Below are positions 43,656 through 53,175 of a DNA stretch of 64,000 nucleotides, in pieces. The stretch covers positions 22,214 to 86,213 of the forward strand of contig NZ_POUB01000003.1 in the NCBI RefSeq assembly GCF_003236335.1. The letters run 5' to 3'. Position numbers and translations under genes: made by a program. The stretch's first letter is position 1; each line of letters begins with the position of its first letter. The notes below the pieces were generated by a model. That model did not search any database and had not been told where the DNA came from. It saw nothing but the letters and a program-made list of their open reading frames with translations. The stretch is from Micromonospora deserti (GTDB taxonomy: Bacteria > Actinomycetota > Actinomycetes > Mycobacteriales > Micromonosporaceae).

Positions 43656-45225
43656 CGAAGCCCTCGATCCCGGCGGCAGCCAAGACGGCGAGCATGCGTT
43701 GCTCGGTCTTTTGGCGCTCAACTCGGGCGATGTTGTAGGCATCGATCAGGGTGCCGAGATCTTTCTGCTCCGCGGCGGCCTGCTTGATGTAGCGCCCGAT
43801 GTTGAGGTCGTATCCGTTCGCCGCGATCTCCGTGGCGGGGACGAATCGCGCCGCGAGTCCGCCGTCGCCGTCCAGGTCGGCCGGGTTGCCGTCGGAATCG
43901 AACTTCGAGTGATACGCGGTCACCACATCGGTGATGTCCGCCTCGGTCAGGACGTTGCGGTTCTTGGCCTTGGTGAACCGCTTGGAGGCGTCAATGAACA
44001 GCACTCCGTCCCGGCGCTCTTCGACCTTGCTGCCGGGGGCACGGAACACGAGGATGCAGGTCGGGATGGCAGTCGAATAGAAGAGGTTCGCCGGCAGGCC
44101 GATCACAGCTTCTAGGAGATCGGCGCCTAGGACGCGCTGGCGGATGGCTGCTTCCTGGCCGCCGCGGAAGAGGACGCCGTGTGGCAGGACGACGCCGGCA
44201 CGGCCCTTCTTCGGGCCCATGCTGGCGATCATGTGCTGCACGAACGCCCAGTCCGCCGACGACTGCGGGGCGACACCGCCGATGGCGCGTGGATCCTTGG
44301 TCCAGGGTTTCCACTTCAGGCTGTAGGGCGGGTTAGCCAGGATCACGTCGAACTGCGCGATAGACCCGTCCGGCTTCTTGAAGCGGGGGTCCTTCAGGGT
44401 GTCGCCGACCTCGATCTGGAACTGGGTGAGGTTGTGCATGAAGAGGTTCATGCGGGCCACACCCGCAGTGTCCGGTACGGTCTCCTGCCCGTACAGCTTG
44501 AGCGTGTAGCCGCGGCCGCCGTGGGCCTTTAGGAGGTTCGCGGAGGCGATGAGCATGCCGCCCGACCCACAGGTCGGGTCGTACACCGACTCGTGCCCCT
44601 TGGGGTCCAGGATCTCGACGATCAGCTCGACGACCTCGCGCGGGGTGAAGAACTGGCCGGCGCGGGTGCCCGACCCGTCGGAGAACCGCTTCAGTAGGTA
44701 CTCGTACGCCCCGCCGAGCACGTCGTGCGACATGTTGCCCTCGTGCATCTTTGGGGTACGGTCCATCGCCTGCATGACCGCCGCCAACACCTCACCCGAG
44801 AGCACCTCTTCGGAGGTCCAAGTCATGGACCCGAAAAGGCGTGAGAACTTGTCAGGGTTGGCCGTCTCGATGGCTTGCAGGGAGGCGCGGACCCGCTGGC
44901 CGAGGCCGGGCCGAGCGATGGTGGCGAGGATGGACGACCAGGAAGCGCGACGCTGCTGGACGGTGCCGGGGTGGATGAACGGGATCTCGAACGACTGGTA
45001 GTCGCGGTACTCGATCTCGTGGGCTTCCTCGGCAGAGAGGTCGTTCAGTTGGTCCTTGTTGTCGTCCAGGAACTCCTGGTGGTGGTGGTCCCAGGTGTCC
45101 GACAGGTACTTCCAGAACATCAGCGGGAAGACGACCGAGGAGTACTGCGCTTCGGGCATCGCCACGCGCAGCTCGTCGGCGGCGTCCCACAATCGGTTCT
45201 CGATCTCCTGCTGAGTCACTGCCAT
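43648..45225 (-). CDS. hsdM: Type I restriction enzyme M subunit
   Basis: The 525 residues begin with an N-terminal helical HsdM domain (ENRLWDAADELRVAMPEAQY) before a methylase core with DPTCGSGG at 216-223 and NPPY at 298-301 (catalytic for N6-adenine). AAGGA precedes ATG 45225; the upstream frame lacks protein character. First gene of a complete M-S-R operon. Family role: methylates the host sequence and forms the recognition core of the restriction complex. Confidence 0.92.
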   Translation of the reverse strand: MAVTQQEIENRLWDAADELRVAMPEAQYSSVVFPLMFWKYLSDTWDHHHQEFLDDNKDQLNDLSAEEAHEIEYRDYQSFEIPFIHPGTVQQRRASWSSILATIARPGLGQRVRASLQAIETANPDKFSRLFGSMTWTSEEVLSGEVLAAVMQAMDRTPKMHEGNMSHDVLGGAYEYLLKRFSDGSGTRAGQFFTPREVVELIVEILDPKGHESVYDPTCGSGGMLIASANLLKAHGGRGYTLKLYGQETVPDTAGVARMNLFMHNLTQFQIEVGDTLKDPRFKKPDGSIAQFDVILANPPYSLKWKPWTKDPRAIGGVAPQSSADWAFVQHMIASMGPKKGRAGVVLPHGVLFRGGQEAAIRQRVLGADLLEAVIGLPANLFYSTAIPTCILVFRAPGSKVEERRDGVLFIDASKRFTKAKNRNVLTEADITDVVTAYHSKFDSDGNPADLDGDGGLAARFVPATEIAANGYDLNIGRYIKQAAAEQKDLGTLIDAYNIARVERQKTEQRMLAVLAAAGIEGFDE

Positions 45226-45737
45226 CGTCGGGGTGTCCTTGCTAGTCAAAGGGCGGCGATCCGAAGGCCGCGCGGTGTTCCTGCTGCTCACCAGCTTCGG
45301 GCATGCCCGGTAGGCACTTGCCGGACGCGCCCTGCCGGGTGAACGTACGCGGGGGATCTTAGTCGCCTGAGCGGACGGCTCACGCAACGTCCTACGTCGG
45401 CACGCCAGCTGACCGCAGCCGAGCGCTCACCCCTCTCATGTGCGGGTTGAAGGTGGGCAGGACGACAGCGCACGGATAGCTCGACGACCAGCCGACGTGA
45501 TCAGCAACCAGGCCAGCAACGCGCTCGGTCGATGCACTTAGTTACCGATGGCGATGCGTCTTGTGATCAGGCAGCCACGCTGGCATCCTGGCGTGGCATT
45601 CCGGCAAACCGGACCGTCGGATCGCCTCCGTTCAGCAGGGCGGAGGCCGAGGTCCAGCAGACCAGGGATGAGGGTGGCAGCGATCTTGCAGGGCCGCTCA
45701 ACAGGACTACCAGCGAGTTTCGGCGGGCGGTGATGGG
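45226..45737. other. Divergent intergenic region, no supported gene
   Basis: About 510 bases between hsdM and the HTH/TPR regulator. It should hold both promoters. Open frames here lack coherent composition, and no repeat or hairpin stood out. Confidence 0.5.
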
Positions 45738-47165
45738 TTGGCACCGAAGTCGGGTGCGCCAGATGGCCCCAACACCCTGCTCAGCGACGCCCGCCGCCGA
45801 CTTCTGTCCCCGAGCGGTTCAGGCCGACGGATGTCCCGGCAGGAGGTCGCCGAGGCGGTCAACAACTACCTGTGGGACACCTACGGCACGAGAACCAGCA
45901 TGGACGCCAACCACGTCGGCAAGCTTGAGCGAGGAGAACACCGCTGGCCCAAGCCCACAACCCGGGAGGCATTCCGGGCGGTGCTGAAGGCATCGCGGGA
46001 CGCCGACCTAGGCTTCTACATCACCCGTGGCCAACGCCATTCTGATCCCGTTGTGCACCAGATGCCCCCTGGCGAGAGGCTCACCGCTGGTGATGATCAC
46101 GCTGGCGAGTCGCTGACCGGCAGGGAGATCACGGACACTGGCGACATGAACCGCCGCGAGTTGCTACGCCTGCTGAGCCTGACAGGTGCGCTATTGGCCG
46201 CGCCTGTCCCGGGCAGCCAGCTCGACTGGGCGCGCATCGAATCCTTCAGTGACGGGAACAGGCGACTAGACCCAGCAACCCTCGACGAGTACGAGGGGCT
46301 GAACGCCCAACTGTGGGCGGCGTTCGGCGCCGCCGAGTCCAAGGCAGCAGTATCACCGCTGGTCAACCGTCAGCTGACGACGCTCACGGCCAACTTGCGC
46401 CGCTCCCACACTACACCCGTGCACCGTCGGCTCTGCGGGGTCACCGCCGACCTGCTCCAGCTCGCCGGCGAGGTCGCCTTCGACGCGAACGCGTACAGCG
46501 AGGCCGCGCACTGTTACACCCTGGCAGCGACCGCCGCCCGAGAAGCCGCTGCCTACGACCTCTGGGCGTGCGTGATGATCCGTCACGCCTTCATCAGCGT
46601 CTACGAGCGCGACTTCCGGCACGCCGCACCGATGCTGGACGTTGCCGCCGGCCTGGCCCAGAACGGGGACAGCGCGCTGTCGACCCGGCACTGGGCACAC
46701 ACTGTGCGGGCACAGGCTCTCGCGGGCCTCGGCGACCTCAGCGGATGCCGGCGGGCGCTCGACCAAGCCGAAGAGGTCAACCACCTGCCCGGCCGGGTGC
46801 ACAACGGCGGATGGTTGCGCTTTGACGGCTCCCGGCTCGCCGAGGAACGCGGAGCCTGCTACGTCGAGTTGAGGCGCCCAGACCTGGCCGAACCGGTGCT
46901 GTCTGGCGCTCTGTCGCAAAGCCTCTCCACGCGACGACGCGGAACCGTTCTGACGGACCTCGCCTTGGTCGGAGTTCACCGTAGCGACGTACACCAGATC
47001 GTGCTCTACGGCAGCGCCGCCCTCGATACTGCCCGCCAAAGCGGGTCGGGCGTGGTCGGCTCCAAACTTAATCAACTACACCACCACTTGCAGCCGTTCC
47101 TTGCCGACACTCACGTGCGGCATTTCAACAGCCAGATCAATGCTCTGATTAGGGCAGGGAACTGA
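45738..47165 (+). CDS. HTH/TPR transcriptional regulator
   Basis: This 475-residue protein begins with an HTH-like region (MSRQEVAEAVNNYLWDTYG, VGKLERGEHRWPKPTTREAF). A linker carrying the Met-Asn-Arg-Arg-Glu-Leu-Leu-Arg-Leu-Leu segment and an Ala-rich hydrophobic stretch follows, then TPR-type helical repeats to the end. This layout is common in actinobacteria, often beside metabolite or small-peptide genes. TTG 45738 starts the best reading, with a GGCGGGCGG tract upstream; no ATG fits before the HTH. The target is unknown. Confidence 0.75.
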   Translation: MAPKSGAPDGPNTLLSDARRRLLSPSGSGRRMSRQEVAEAVNNYLWDTYGTRTSMDANHVGKLERGEHRWPKPTTREAFRAVLKASRDADLGFYITRGQRHSDPVVHQMPPGERLTAGDDHAGESLTGREITDTGDMNRRELLRLLSLTGALLAAPVPGSQLDWARIESFSDGNRRLDPATLDEYEGLNAQLWAAFGAAESKAAVSPLVNRQLTTLTANLRRSHTTPVHRRLCGVTADLLQLAGEVAFDANAYSEAAHCYTLAATAAREAAAYDLWACVMIRHAFISVYERDFRHAAPMLDVAAGLAQNGDSALSTRHWAHTVRAQALAGLGDLSGCRRALDQAEEVNHLPGRVHNGGWLRFDGSRLAEERGACYVELRRPDLAEPVLSGALSQSLSTRRRGTVLTDLALVGVHRSDVHQIVLYGSAALDTARQSGSGVVGSKLNQLHHHLQPFLADTHVRHFNSQINALIRAGN

Positions 47166-47188
47166 CACGACCAGAGGGAGGACCAAGC

Positions 47189-47563
47189 GTGCAGGTCGAA
47201 GAACCGGGGCGCGTGTTCCGCGAGGCATGGATCGCGGGAGTCCGTAAGCACTACCCCGGCGAACCGAAACCGGGCTACGTCACGCCCTGGGAGGATACGC
47301 CCGAATGGGAACGGGAGAGTGCCGCCGCAGTGTATGAGCAGGTCCGCCAGTTCATCGAGGCAGCCGACGGCGCAACCGCGAAGCTGACCCGTGAACAGAA
47401 AGGACGCTTCGTCGCCCTGTGCTGGATTGCGCAGATATTCAAACACTTTCCCAGCCCGAAGGCTTCCTACGTGGCCGACTGGTCAGACATGCCGGAGTGG
47501 CAGCAGGAGACGGACTCGGACATCTTCGAACACATCGAGCAGACGTTGGTCTCGATGCGCTGA
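47189..47563 (+). CDS. Small acidic protein with an internal duplication
   Basis: The 124 residues start at GTG 47189 after GAGGGAGGA. Residues 10-57 and 74-120 are two copies of one unit, matching at H-(Y/F)-P, Y-V, W-x-D-x-P-E-W and a following acidic helix. The W-x-D-x-P-E-W heart recalls RyR-type repeats, a resemblance I hold loosely. It lies 23 bases after the HTH/TPR gene and is likely co-transcribed. Confidence 0.6.
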   Translation: MQVEEPGRVFREAWIAGVRKHYPGEPKPGYVTPWEDTPEWERESAAAVYEQVRQFIEAADGATAKLTREQKGRFVALCWIAQIFKHFPSPKASYVADWSDMPEWQQETDSDIFEHIEQTLVSMR

Positions 47564-47722
47564 GCTGAGAACAAGTCGACAGGAGCGCGCAACTCCCACT
47601 TCATGCTCGCATCGGGGTCCGGCCCCTTCCGAGCCGGCGCGAGATTGGCGGGCAGGGCACTACGCCGACCAGCATGAACCGCGCCTGCAAGCGGTGGCAC
47701 TCATGTCAGCCGAGGTCAGCGC

Positions 47723-47748
47723 GGCGCGCCCGGCTTCCCGGGCGCGCC
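47723..47748 (-). terminator. Terminator hairpin of the DUF397 operon
   Basis: GGCGCGCCCGG, a CTTC loop and the exact complement CCGGGCGCGCC, 14 bases past the DUF397 stop. Confidence 0.7.
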
Positions 47749-47762
47749 GACGAGGCAGCAGC

Positions 47763-47972
47763 TCAGTGTGCGTCAAACTCACCGTCGCGGATGCCGTCAG
47801 TGAACGCCGTCCACTCACCCCGGGTGAACCCCAGCACTGGTCCCGTCCGGTCCTTCGAGTCCCGCATGCCCACGATGCCGTCGAGCGCGAAGGCGACCTC
47901 GATGCAGTTGTCGCCACCGCCGGAGCGGCTGGACTTCCGCCAGTTGGTGAACTTCTCGGGGTGCATGGTCAT
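47763..47972 (-). CDS. DUF397 domain protein
   Basis: The 69 residues match the family directly: NWRKSSRSGGGDNCIEVA, VGMRDSKDRTGPVLGFTRGE and WTAFTDGIRDGEFD. DUF397 proteins are partners of DUF5753 HTH regulators. Its ATG overlaps the regulator's stop by four bases. Confidence 0.92.
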   Translation of the reverse strand: MTMHPEKFTNWRKSSRSGGGDNCIEVAFALDGIVGMRDSKDRTGPVLGFTRGEWTAFTDGIRDGEFDAH

Positions 47973-48844
47973 CTCCTGGTGTAGTCGGGTAGTTCCTCCG
48001 CCACGCTGGCGAGGAAGTCGAGGCTGTCGGCGGGGCTGAGGGCCGCGGAACGCAGGCGCTCGTACAGGGAGGCGTAGTTGGCAACCTCGTCCGGGTCGGT
48101 GAGGACGAGATCGCTGGTGATGGTGTCGACCGCGACGACCACCGGATCGCTCGGGTCGGGGTATCGGTAGCTGAAGTACGACGACCGGGGTACCGCGTTG
48201 CCAGCGATTCGCGCGGTCAGCCGCAGTACCCGGATCGTGGTCTTCTGCTTCTCGTGACCGACGTTGATCAGGTGGTCAAGCTGCGCGCGGACGACCTCCG
48301 GCGGTGCGGCGTGCCGACGGATCGCGAGCTCATCGATGATCACTTCGTAGGTGGGTCCGCCGGGTCTGTCAAGGACCCGTTGCCGGGCAGCCCGGGCTTC
48401 CAGTGCTCGCTCCACCGTGAATCTCCGGGGGTAGGCAGCACGATCTGCCACCGCGCGGACCTCGGTGTACGCCGGGATCTGCAACAAGCCTGGCAGCAGG
48501 GTGATGTGGTACTCGGCGATGTGCTCTGCACCGGCTTCCAGGTCCGCGTAGAGGGCCTGGCGTGGTCCCATCTCGACGCGGAACTTCTCCCACCAGCCGT
48601 TCTCCTGGGACTCGCGAGCGATGGCCATGATCTCTTCCCACCGCTGCTCGTCAACCCGAAAGTGGTCGAGGATTCGCATGATCTCGTCTTGATCTGGTCG
48701 GACTCTCGCGTTTTCCAAACGGCTCAGCTTCTGCTTGGCGATCTTTGTCTCTTTGCAGAGCCGCTCAGCGGAGTAGCCGTGTTCCTCCCGTAGTCGCACG
48801 AGTTCGGTAGCGAGCCGGCGACGACGAACATGTGGACTGATCAC
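47969..48844 (-). CDS. XRE-family HTH regulator with DUF5753 domain
   Basis: In this 291-residue protein the HTH runs LATELVRLREEHGYSAERLC to IAKQKLSRLENARVRPD. The DUF5753 domain begins near residue 95 (YADLEAGAEHIAEYHITLLP) and contains the family's GLLQIPAYTEVRA and TYEVIIDELAIRR. GTG 48844 has GGAGG five bases ahead; GTG 48850 is too close to it. The pair probably tunes antibiotic or developmental genes, as its relatives do. Confidence 0.88.
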   Translation of the reverse strand: MISPHVRRRRLATELVRLREEHGYSAERLCKETKIAKQKLSRLENARVRPDQDEIMRILDHFRVDEQRWEEIMAIARESQENGWWEKFRVEMGPRQALYADLEAGAEHIAEYHITLLPGLLQIPAYTEVRAVADRAAYPRRFTVERALEARAARQRVLDRPGGPTYEVIIDELAIRRHAAPPEVVRAQLDHLINVGHEKQKTTIRVLRLTARIAGNAVPRSSYFSYRYPDPSDPVVVAVDTITSDLVLTDPDEVANYASLYERLRSAALSPADSLDFLASVAEELPDYTRR

Positions 48845-49153
48845 CGACACCTCCGGCGCGAGACGCGAATAGCCCGGTAATCCGTCCTGCCTGGACCCCG
48901 GCGACGAGAGCGTAACGCCTGTTTTGCCGATCACCGCCAGCCCCGATCATGCTTTCCGCATAGAAACCCCTGGTCAAGCGCACGGCGACCGGTAAGTCTC
49001 CCCCTAACTTTCCCCATTGGCCGGTGTTCCCGGGGCTACGCAAGAACCGCGATCGTGGAAGCACCAGAAGCGATTGGTCTACGGCTTGGAGTGGGGTCAT
49101 GCGGCGACAGGTTCGCGGCGGACTCCCCACGTCCGAGGTGCGGGAGGAGCGGC

Positions 49154-49648
49154 ATGGACGCCACGAGCGCAACGCTGATCGCCATCAACGCTACCGGGGC
49201 CTGCGGCGGTATCGAAGGGGTGCGGCCGGCTCCAGGCGGTGGTCAAAGCGCAGGTGCCACGGCGGGCGTGCTCGTGTCGAGTCTGCGTAGCTCGCGCATT
49301 GTCAACCTTGCTATCGACGTCTACCGGACACATCCGGCGGTGCCGCAAGGGTGCGGGTGCGGCCGACCGGAATGTCGATCTCGGCTACACGCCATGAAGA
49401 TCTTCGCCGCGATGGTGGGGGGCACGAATCTGCCCGACCATCTCTACCCATTGTGGGGATTGCTGGTCTGTAAGGGGTGCGGCCTGCCGCTATGCCCGAT
49501 CGAATCCGCCGGTGGACGGCGCTCCTACCGCTCACCGTGCGGATGCCGGATGAATCTGGTCGAGGCAGCTACCGCTGAGCGGCTGACCTATGAGGCCCTC
49601 GACAGTCGCGGTCTCGCTCCCGCCGAAGGGGTTCCCGAGTCAGCGTGA
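49154..49648 (+). CDS. Small protein with Cys clusters (recombinase zinc-ribbon-like)
   Basis: ATG 49154 has GGGAGGAG in place. After an uninformative N terminus of about 50 residues, two Cys groups occur: GCGCGRPECRSRLH and, further on, LWGLLVCKGCGLPLCP with SPCGCR. The second resembles the zinc beta ribbon of large serine recombinases, but the catalytic domain is absent. It may be a free-standing nucleic-acid-binding protein. It stands alone between two promoters. Confidence 0.6.
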   Translation: MDATSATLIAINATGACGGIEGVRPAPGGGQSAGATAGVLVSSLRSSRIVNLAIDVYRTHPAVPQGCGCGRPECRSRLHAMKIFAAMVGGTNLPDHLYPLWGLLVCKGCGLPLCPIESAGGRRSYRSPCGCRMNLVEAATAERLTYEALDSRGLAPAEGVPESA

Positions 49649-49816
49649 GGTGCACTCTTCGCCCGAGAGTTGGCCTACGTCCGTGTCGGCGCTGCACCGG
49701 AAGATCTGGTGCTCGTCCGGCGTACCTGAGGCTCCTGCCCGCTGTCACTGCCGGGGAGGGCGTGGCGGCGGGCAGGCCGAGCGCCGCGAGTTCTCCTTGG
49801 ACGCCGTTTGAGAAAG

Positions 49817-49832
49817 GGCGGATCAATCCGCC
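49817..49832. promoter_or_regulatory. Inverted repeat upstream of the lanthipeptide precursor
   Basis: GGCGGAT-CA-ATCCGCC is an exact palindrome 67 bases before the precursor start. It could be an operator for the cluster or a terminator of the zinc-ribbon gene. The rest of 49649-49899 shows no gene. Confidence 0.45.
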
Positions 49833-49899
49833 AGTCACCGTGCCGGTAGCTGCGGGGGCTACCTGCCCACCCATCATCCCAGTCCCATTGGAGGTTGCC

Positions 49900-50034
49900 A
49901 TGAACAGCATGCTCGCCGTCAGCAACGACCCGTTCGAGCTCGACGTGCAGGTCGTCACGGAGGGTCCGGTCGTCGCCGCCCTGCTGGCCGACACGGACGA
50001 CGGCTGCGACACCGTGAAGGGCAGCGACTGCTGA
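49900..50034 (+). CDS. FxLD family lanthipeptide precursor
   Basis: This 44-residue peptide has GGAGG upstream of its ATG. The leader motif F12-E-L-D15 defines the FxLD family. The predicted core, after about residue 30, has Thr32, Thr38 and Ser42 as dehydration sites and Cys36 and Cys44 for thioether rings, so at most two rings. Asp34-Gly35 is a natural site for isoaspartate-type modification by the linked methyltransferase. LanB follows 111 bases downstream. Confidence 0.88.
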   Translation: MNSMLAVSNDPFELDVQVVTEGPVVAALLADTDDGCDTVKGSDC

Positions 50035-50145
50035 CCGAACACCCCGGCTGGTTCCGGCAGGCGATCCCCGATGCCTGCCGGAACCGGCGCCCCACATCCA
50101 GCCACGTCCCCGGAGGAGCGCCTCGTGACGGAAGGAGGACGTTTC

Positions 50146-53100
50146 ATGTTTCGGTCGGTCGATGCCGCGACGATCCGCATTGCCGCTCACTCGTGGCCCG
50201 ACGGCCCGGCGCCTTGGCCGCACCGGAGCGACGCCTCCGGCATCGCGGACTGGTTGCAAGCGACGTGGCGGAAGGTCGGCTTGGCCGAGGCTGTCTGGTC
50301 CGCCAGCCCTGAGTTCGCTGCTCGCGCAGAAGCGGTCCTCGCCACAGGCGACGCTACTCCGGACCGAGGGTGGCGGATGGCGCTGACGCTGGCGCGGTAC
50401 ATGGTCCGTGCGCAGCGGCGTGCGACGCCCTTCGGGTTGTTCTCGGGGGTTGCGACCCTGCGGTTCGACACGGTCGCTGCGGTGGTCCCGGCAGGGCAGC
50501 CGGCGATCCGGGTACGGCCGGACGCGAGTTGGCTCGCGTCCCTGATTGCGCGCCTTGAAGCTGAGCCCGACGTGCGCCGCCGTCTACCAGTGCAGGCGAA
50601 CAACCTGGCGCTCGTGAACGGGCCTCGGATCGTCGTGGCTCGCCGGCCGCATGCCTCTGCAAGTGCGGAGTCGACCTCGGTGAGGAGCACCGCAGCGGTA
50701 CGGCTGGCGGTGTCACTCGCCCGTGCCCCCGTCCCGTGGGCTGAGCTGGTCGACACGGTCGCTGCTGCGTTTCCAGGCTTCCCACGCGCGTCCGCTGAGG
50801 TGATGGTTGCCGGCCTGGTGGACCACGGCGTGTTGATCTGCGCTCTCCGGCCACCATCGACTTGCACAGACCCGATCAGGCATGTCCTGGACACCCTTGA
50901 TGCGGCGTTCGATGGTGCTCCTGAGGGACAGCGAGCCCTTCGGGCCGAACTGCGCTCGCTGCATGGTCGTCTCGGTGGTACCAGCGCAGGGAGCGCGACG
51001 TACCTTCGTGGGCTCGCCGACCACATGCGCAGCGTTGCAACGGCCACCCAGCCGCTCGCGGTGGATCTTCAGCTCGCGGATCAGATCGCCCTGCCGGAGC
51101 AGGTCGCCGCCGAGATCACCGCATCGGTTGATGTGCTACGACGGCTGACGCCAGATCCGGCGGGGCGGCCAGAGTGGCGTGCGTACCGTGCCCGGTTCGT
51201 CGACCGCTACGGGATGACGGCGGTGGTGCCGCTCGCTCGGCTGGTAGATCCGCTCGTCGGGTTGGGCTTCCCAGAACACTTCGGCGCTGTGGCCGACGCG
51301 CCTGCGGCTCTGCTGTCCGGCCGTGACGAGCGCCTGCTCGCGATGGCTCAGCAGGCGTTGCTCGACGGTGCTCGTGAGATGGTTCTCGATGACACGGCCG
51401 TCGAATGGCTCGCCGGCACTGGCCGAGTCACCGGGCCTGTCAGCCCTCACGTCGACGTCTCGGCAGAGGTCCGCGCGGTCTCGTTGGAGGCGCTGACACA
51501 GGGACGGTTCACTGTCGCGCTGACCGGCATGGGCCGCTCGGCGATGGCGACGAGCGGGCGCTTCCTCGACGGGCTGCCCTACGCCGACCGGGAGCTAATG
51601 TGCCGGGAGTTCGCAGGCCTTCCTGTCGCGGTGGCCGGGGCCATGCCGGCGCAGCTGAGCTTCCCGCCGCGCAAGCTGCACACCCAGAACGTGCTCAGCT
51701 CTCGGCAGGTACTTCCGTGGCTGGTCAGCCTGGCCGAGCACCGGCCCGTGGCCGAGAACGTGCTGGGCCTCGACGACCTCGGTGTGACCGCCGGCCGCGA
51801 TCGGCTGGTGCTGGTGTCGATGTCGCGGCGGCGGGTGGTGGAGCCGACAGTGGCGCATGCCGCCGCCGTACACACAATGCCGCTGCTCGGCCGGTTTCTC
51901 CTGGAGCTGCCGCGAGCCACGGATGCTCGGCTGAAACCGTTCGACTGGGGTGCGGCTTCCTGCTTGCCGTTTCGACCCGCGCTGAGGTACGGCCGCGTCC
52001 TCCTGGCGGCGGCCCGGTGGCGCGTCGATCCGACGTCCCTGCCCGATGCGAACGCAAGCGATGGCGAATGGTTGACCGCCTGGGAGGCGCTGCGGACGAG
52101 GCTGCGGCTGCCGGCATGGGTGCAGGTCGGCAACGGTGACCAGAGGCTTCGGCTCAACCTCGATCAGTCCATGGATCGTGCCCTGCTGCGTGCCCACCTG
52201 GACGCCAGCGCCGGACCGGTAACCGTGGTAGACGCGGCGAGCCCGGAGGACTTCGGTTGGCTCTCCGGCCGCGCCCACGAGATCGTCGTGCCCGTCGCCT
52301 CGACGGTTGCGCCCGCTGCCGCGCCGGCTGCGGTTACCGCGCGAGGCGCATGGCCGCCACCCGCTCCCCCCGAGCCGGTCATACCGGGTGCCAGTGGCCT
52401 GCTGTCCGCTTCAGTGGCCGTCGAGCCTTCGACGATGGAGCTGGTTGTGATGCGAGGGCTGCCAGCGCTGTTCGCCGACTGGCCCGAGCCGCCGCTGTGG
52501 TGGTTCGTGCGCATGCAACGCCCCACCCCGCATCTTCGACTACGACTGCACACCGATGACTACGGCGACGCGGCGGTACGGGTCGGGCGGTGGGTCGCCG
52601 CGCTCCGACAGCAGCGCCTTGCCGGCGATTGGAGCCTGGACACCTACCATCCCGAGTCCGGTCGCTACGGCTGCGGCACCGCGCTGGCAGCGGCCGAGAA
52701 GTTGTTCGCCGCCGACTCCACCGCAGCCCTGGCACAGCTGGTAGCGCAGCCCGAGTCTGGGATCGATCGGCAGGCACTGACCGCCCTGAGCATGGTCGAC
52801 CTGGCCGCCTCGCTACTTGGCAGCCGCGCCGACGGATGCGAGTGGCTGGTGGCGCGCCCCGAGCAGACCGGGCAGGCACCGGTCCAGCGGGACGTGCTGC
52901 GTCAAGCGGTCACCCTCGACCCGAGCGAACTTCCCGAGCTCATCCAGCATGCATGGCAAGAACGCTCCAGGGCCGCAAACCGGTACGCCGCCGAACTGTC
53001 CGCCGTCGCCGGCCCGGTCACCCCCGCCTCGGTGCTCGCGTCGCTGATGCACCTGCATTTCGTTCGCGCTCTCGGTCCCGACGAAGACGCCGAGCAGCTC

Positions 53101-53175
53101 ACGTATCGGTTGGCCCGCCATGTCGCGCTGGCGGCGGTGCGCCGCCGGGTTCGCGCCGTAGGAGCATCCCGATGA
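50146..53175 (+). CDS. lanB: Lantibiotic dehydratase (LanB)
   Basis: In this 1009-residue protein the N-terminal glutamylation domain includes the family motif RRATPFGLFSGVA near residue 93. From about residue 740 comes the SpaB_C-type elimination domain (LWWFVRMQRPTPHLRLRLHT, SLDTYHPESGRYG). It would activate Ser/Thr of the precursor with Glu-tRNA and eliminate to dehydro residues. ATG 50146 follows GAAGGAGGAC, deciding this start. Full length. Confidence 0.9.
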   Translation: MFRSVDAATIRIAAHSWPDGPAPWPHRSDASGIADWLQATWRKVGLAEAVWSASPEFAARAEAVLATGDATPDRGWRMALTLARYMVRAQRRATPFGLFSGVATLRFDTVAAVVPAGQPAIRVRPDASWLASLIARLEAEPDVRRRLPVQANNLALVNGPRIVVARRPHASASAESTSVRSTAAVRLAVSLARAPVPWAELVDTVAAAFPGFPRASAEVMVAGLVDHGVLICALRPPSTCTDPIRHVLDTLDAAFDGAPEGQRALRAELRSLHGRLGGTSAGSATYLRGLADHMRSVATATQPLAVDLQLADQIALPEQVAAEITASVDVLRRLTPDPAGRPEWRAYRARFVDRYGMTAVVPLARLVDPLVGLGFPEHFGAVADAPAALLSGRDERLLAMAQQALLDGAREMVLDDTAVEWLAGTGRVTGPVSPHVDVSAEVRAVSLEALTQGRFTVALTGMGRSAMATSGRFLDGLPYADRELMCREFAGLPVAVAGAMPAQLSFPPRKLHTQNVLSSRQVLPWLVSLAEHRPVAENVLGLDDLGVTAGRDRLVLVSMSRRRVVEPTVAHAAAVHTMPLLGRFLLELPRATDARLKPFDWGAASCLPFRPALRYGRVLLAAARWRVDPTSLPDANASDGEWLTAWEALRTRLRLPAWVQVGNGDQRLRLNLDQSMDRALLRAHLDASAGPVTVVDAASPEDFGWLSGRAHEIVVPVASTVAPAAAPAAVTARGAWPPPAPPEPVIPGASGLLSASVAVEPSTMELVVMRGLPALFADWPEPPLWWFVRMQRPTPHLRLRLHTDDYGDAAVRVGRWVAALRQQRLAGDWSLDTYHPESGRYGCGTALAAAEKLFAADSTAALAQLVAQPESGIDRQALTALSMVDLAASLLGSRADGCEWLVARPEQTGQAPVQRDVLRQAVTLDPSELPELIQHAWQERSRAANRYAAELSAVAGPVTPASVLASLMHLHFVRALGPDEDAEQLTYRLARHVALAAVRRRVRAVGASR

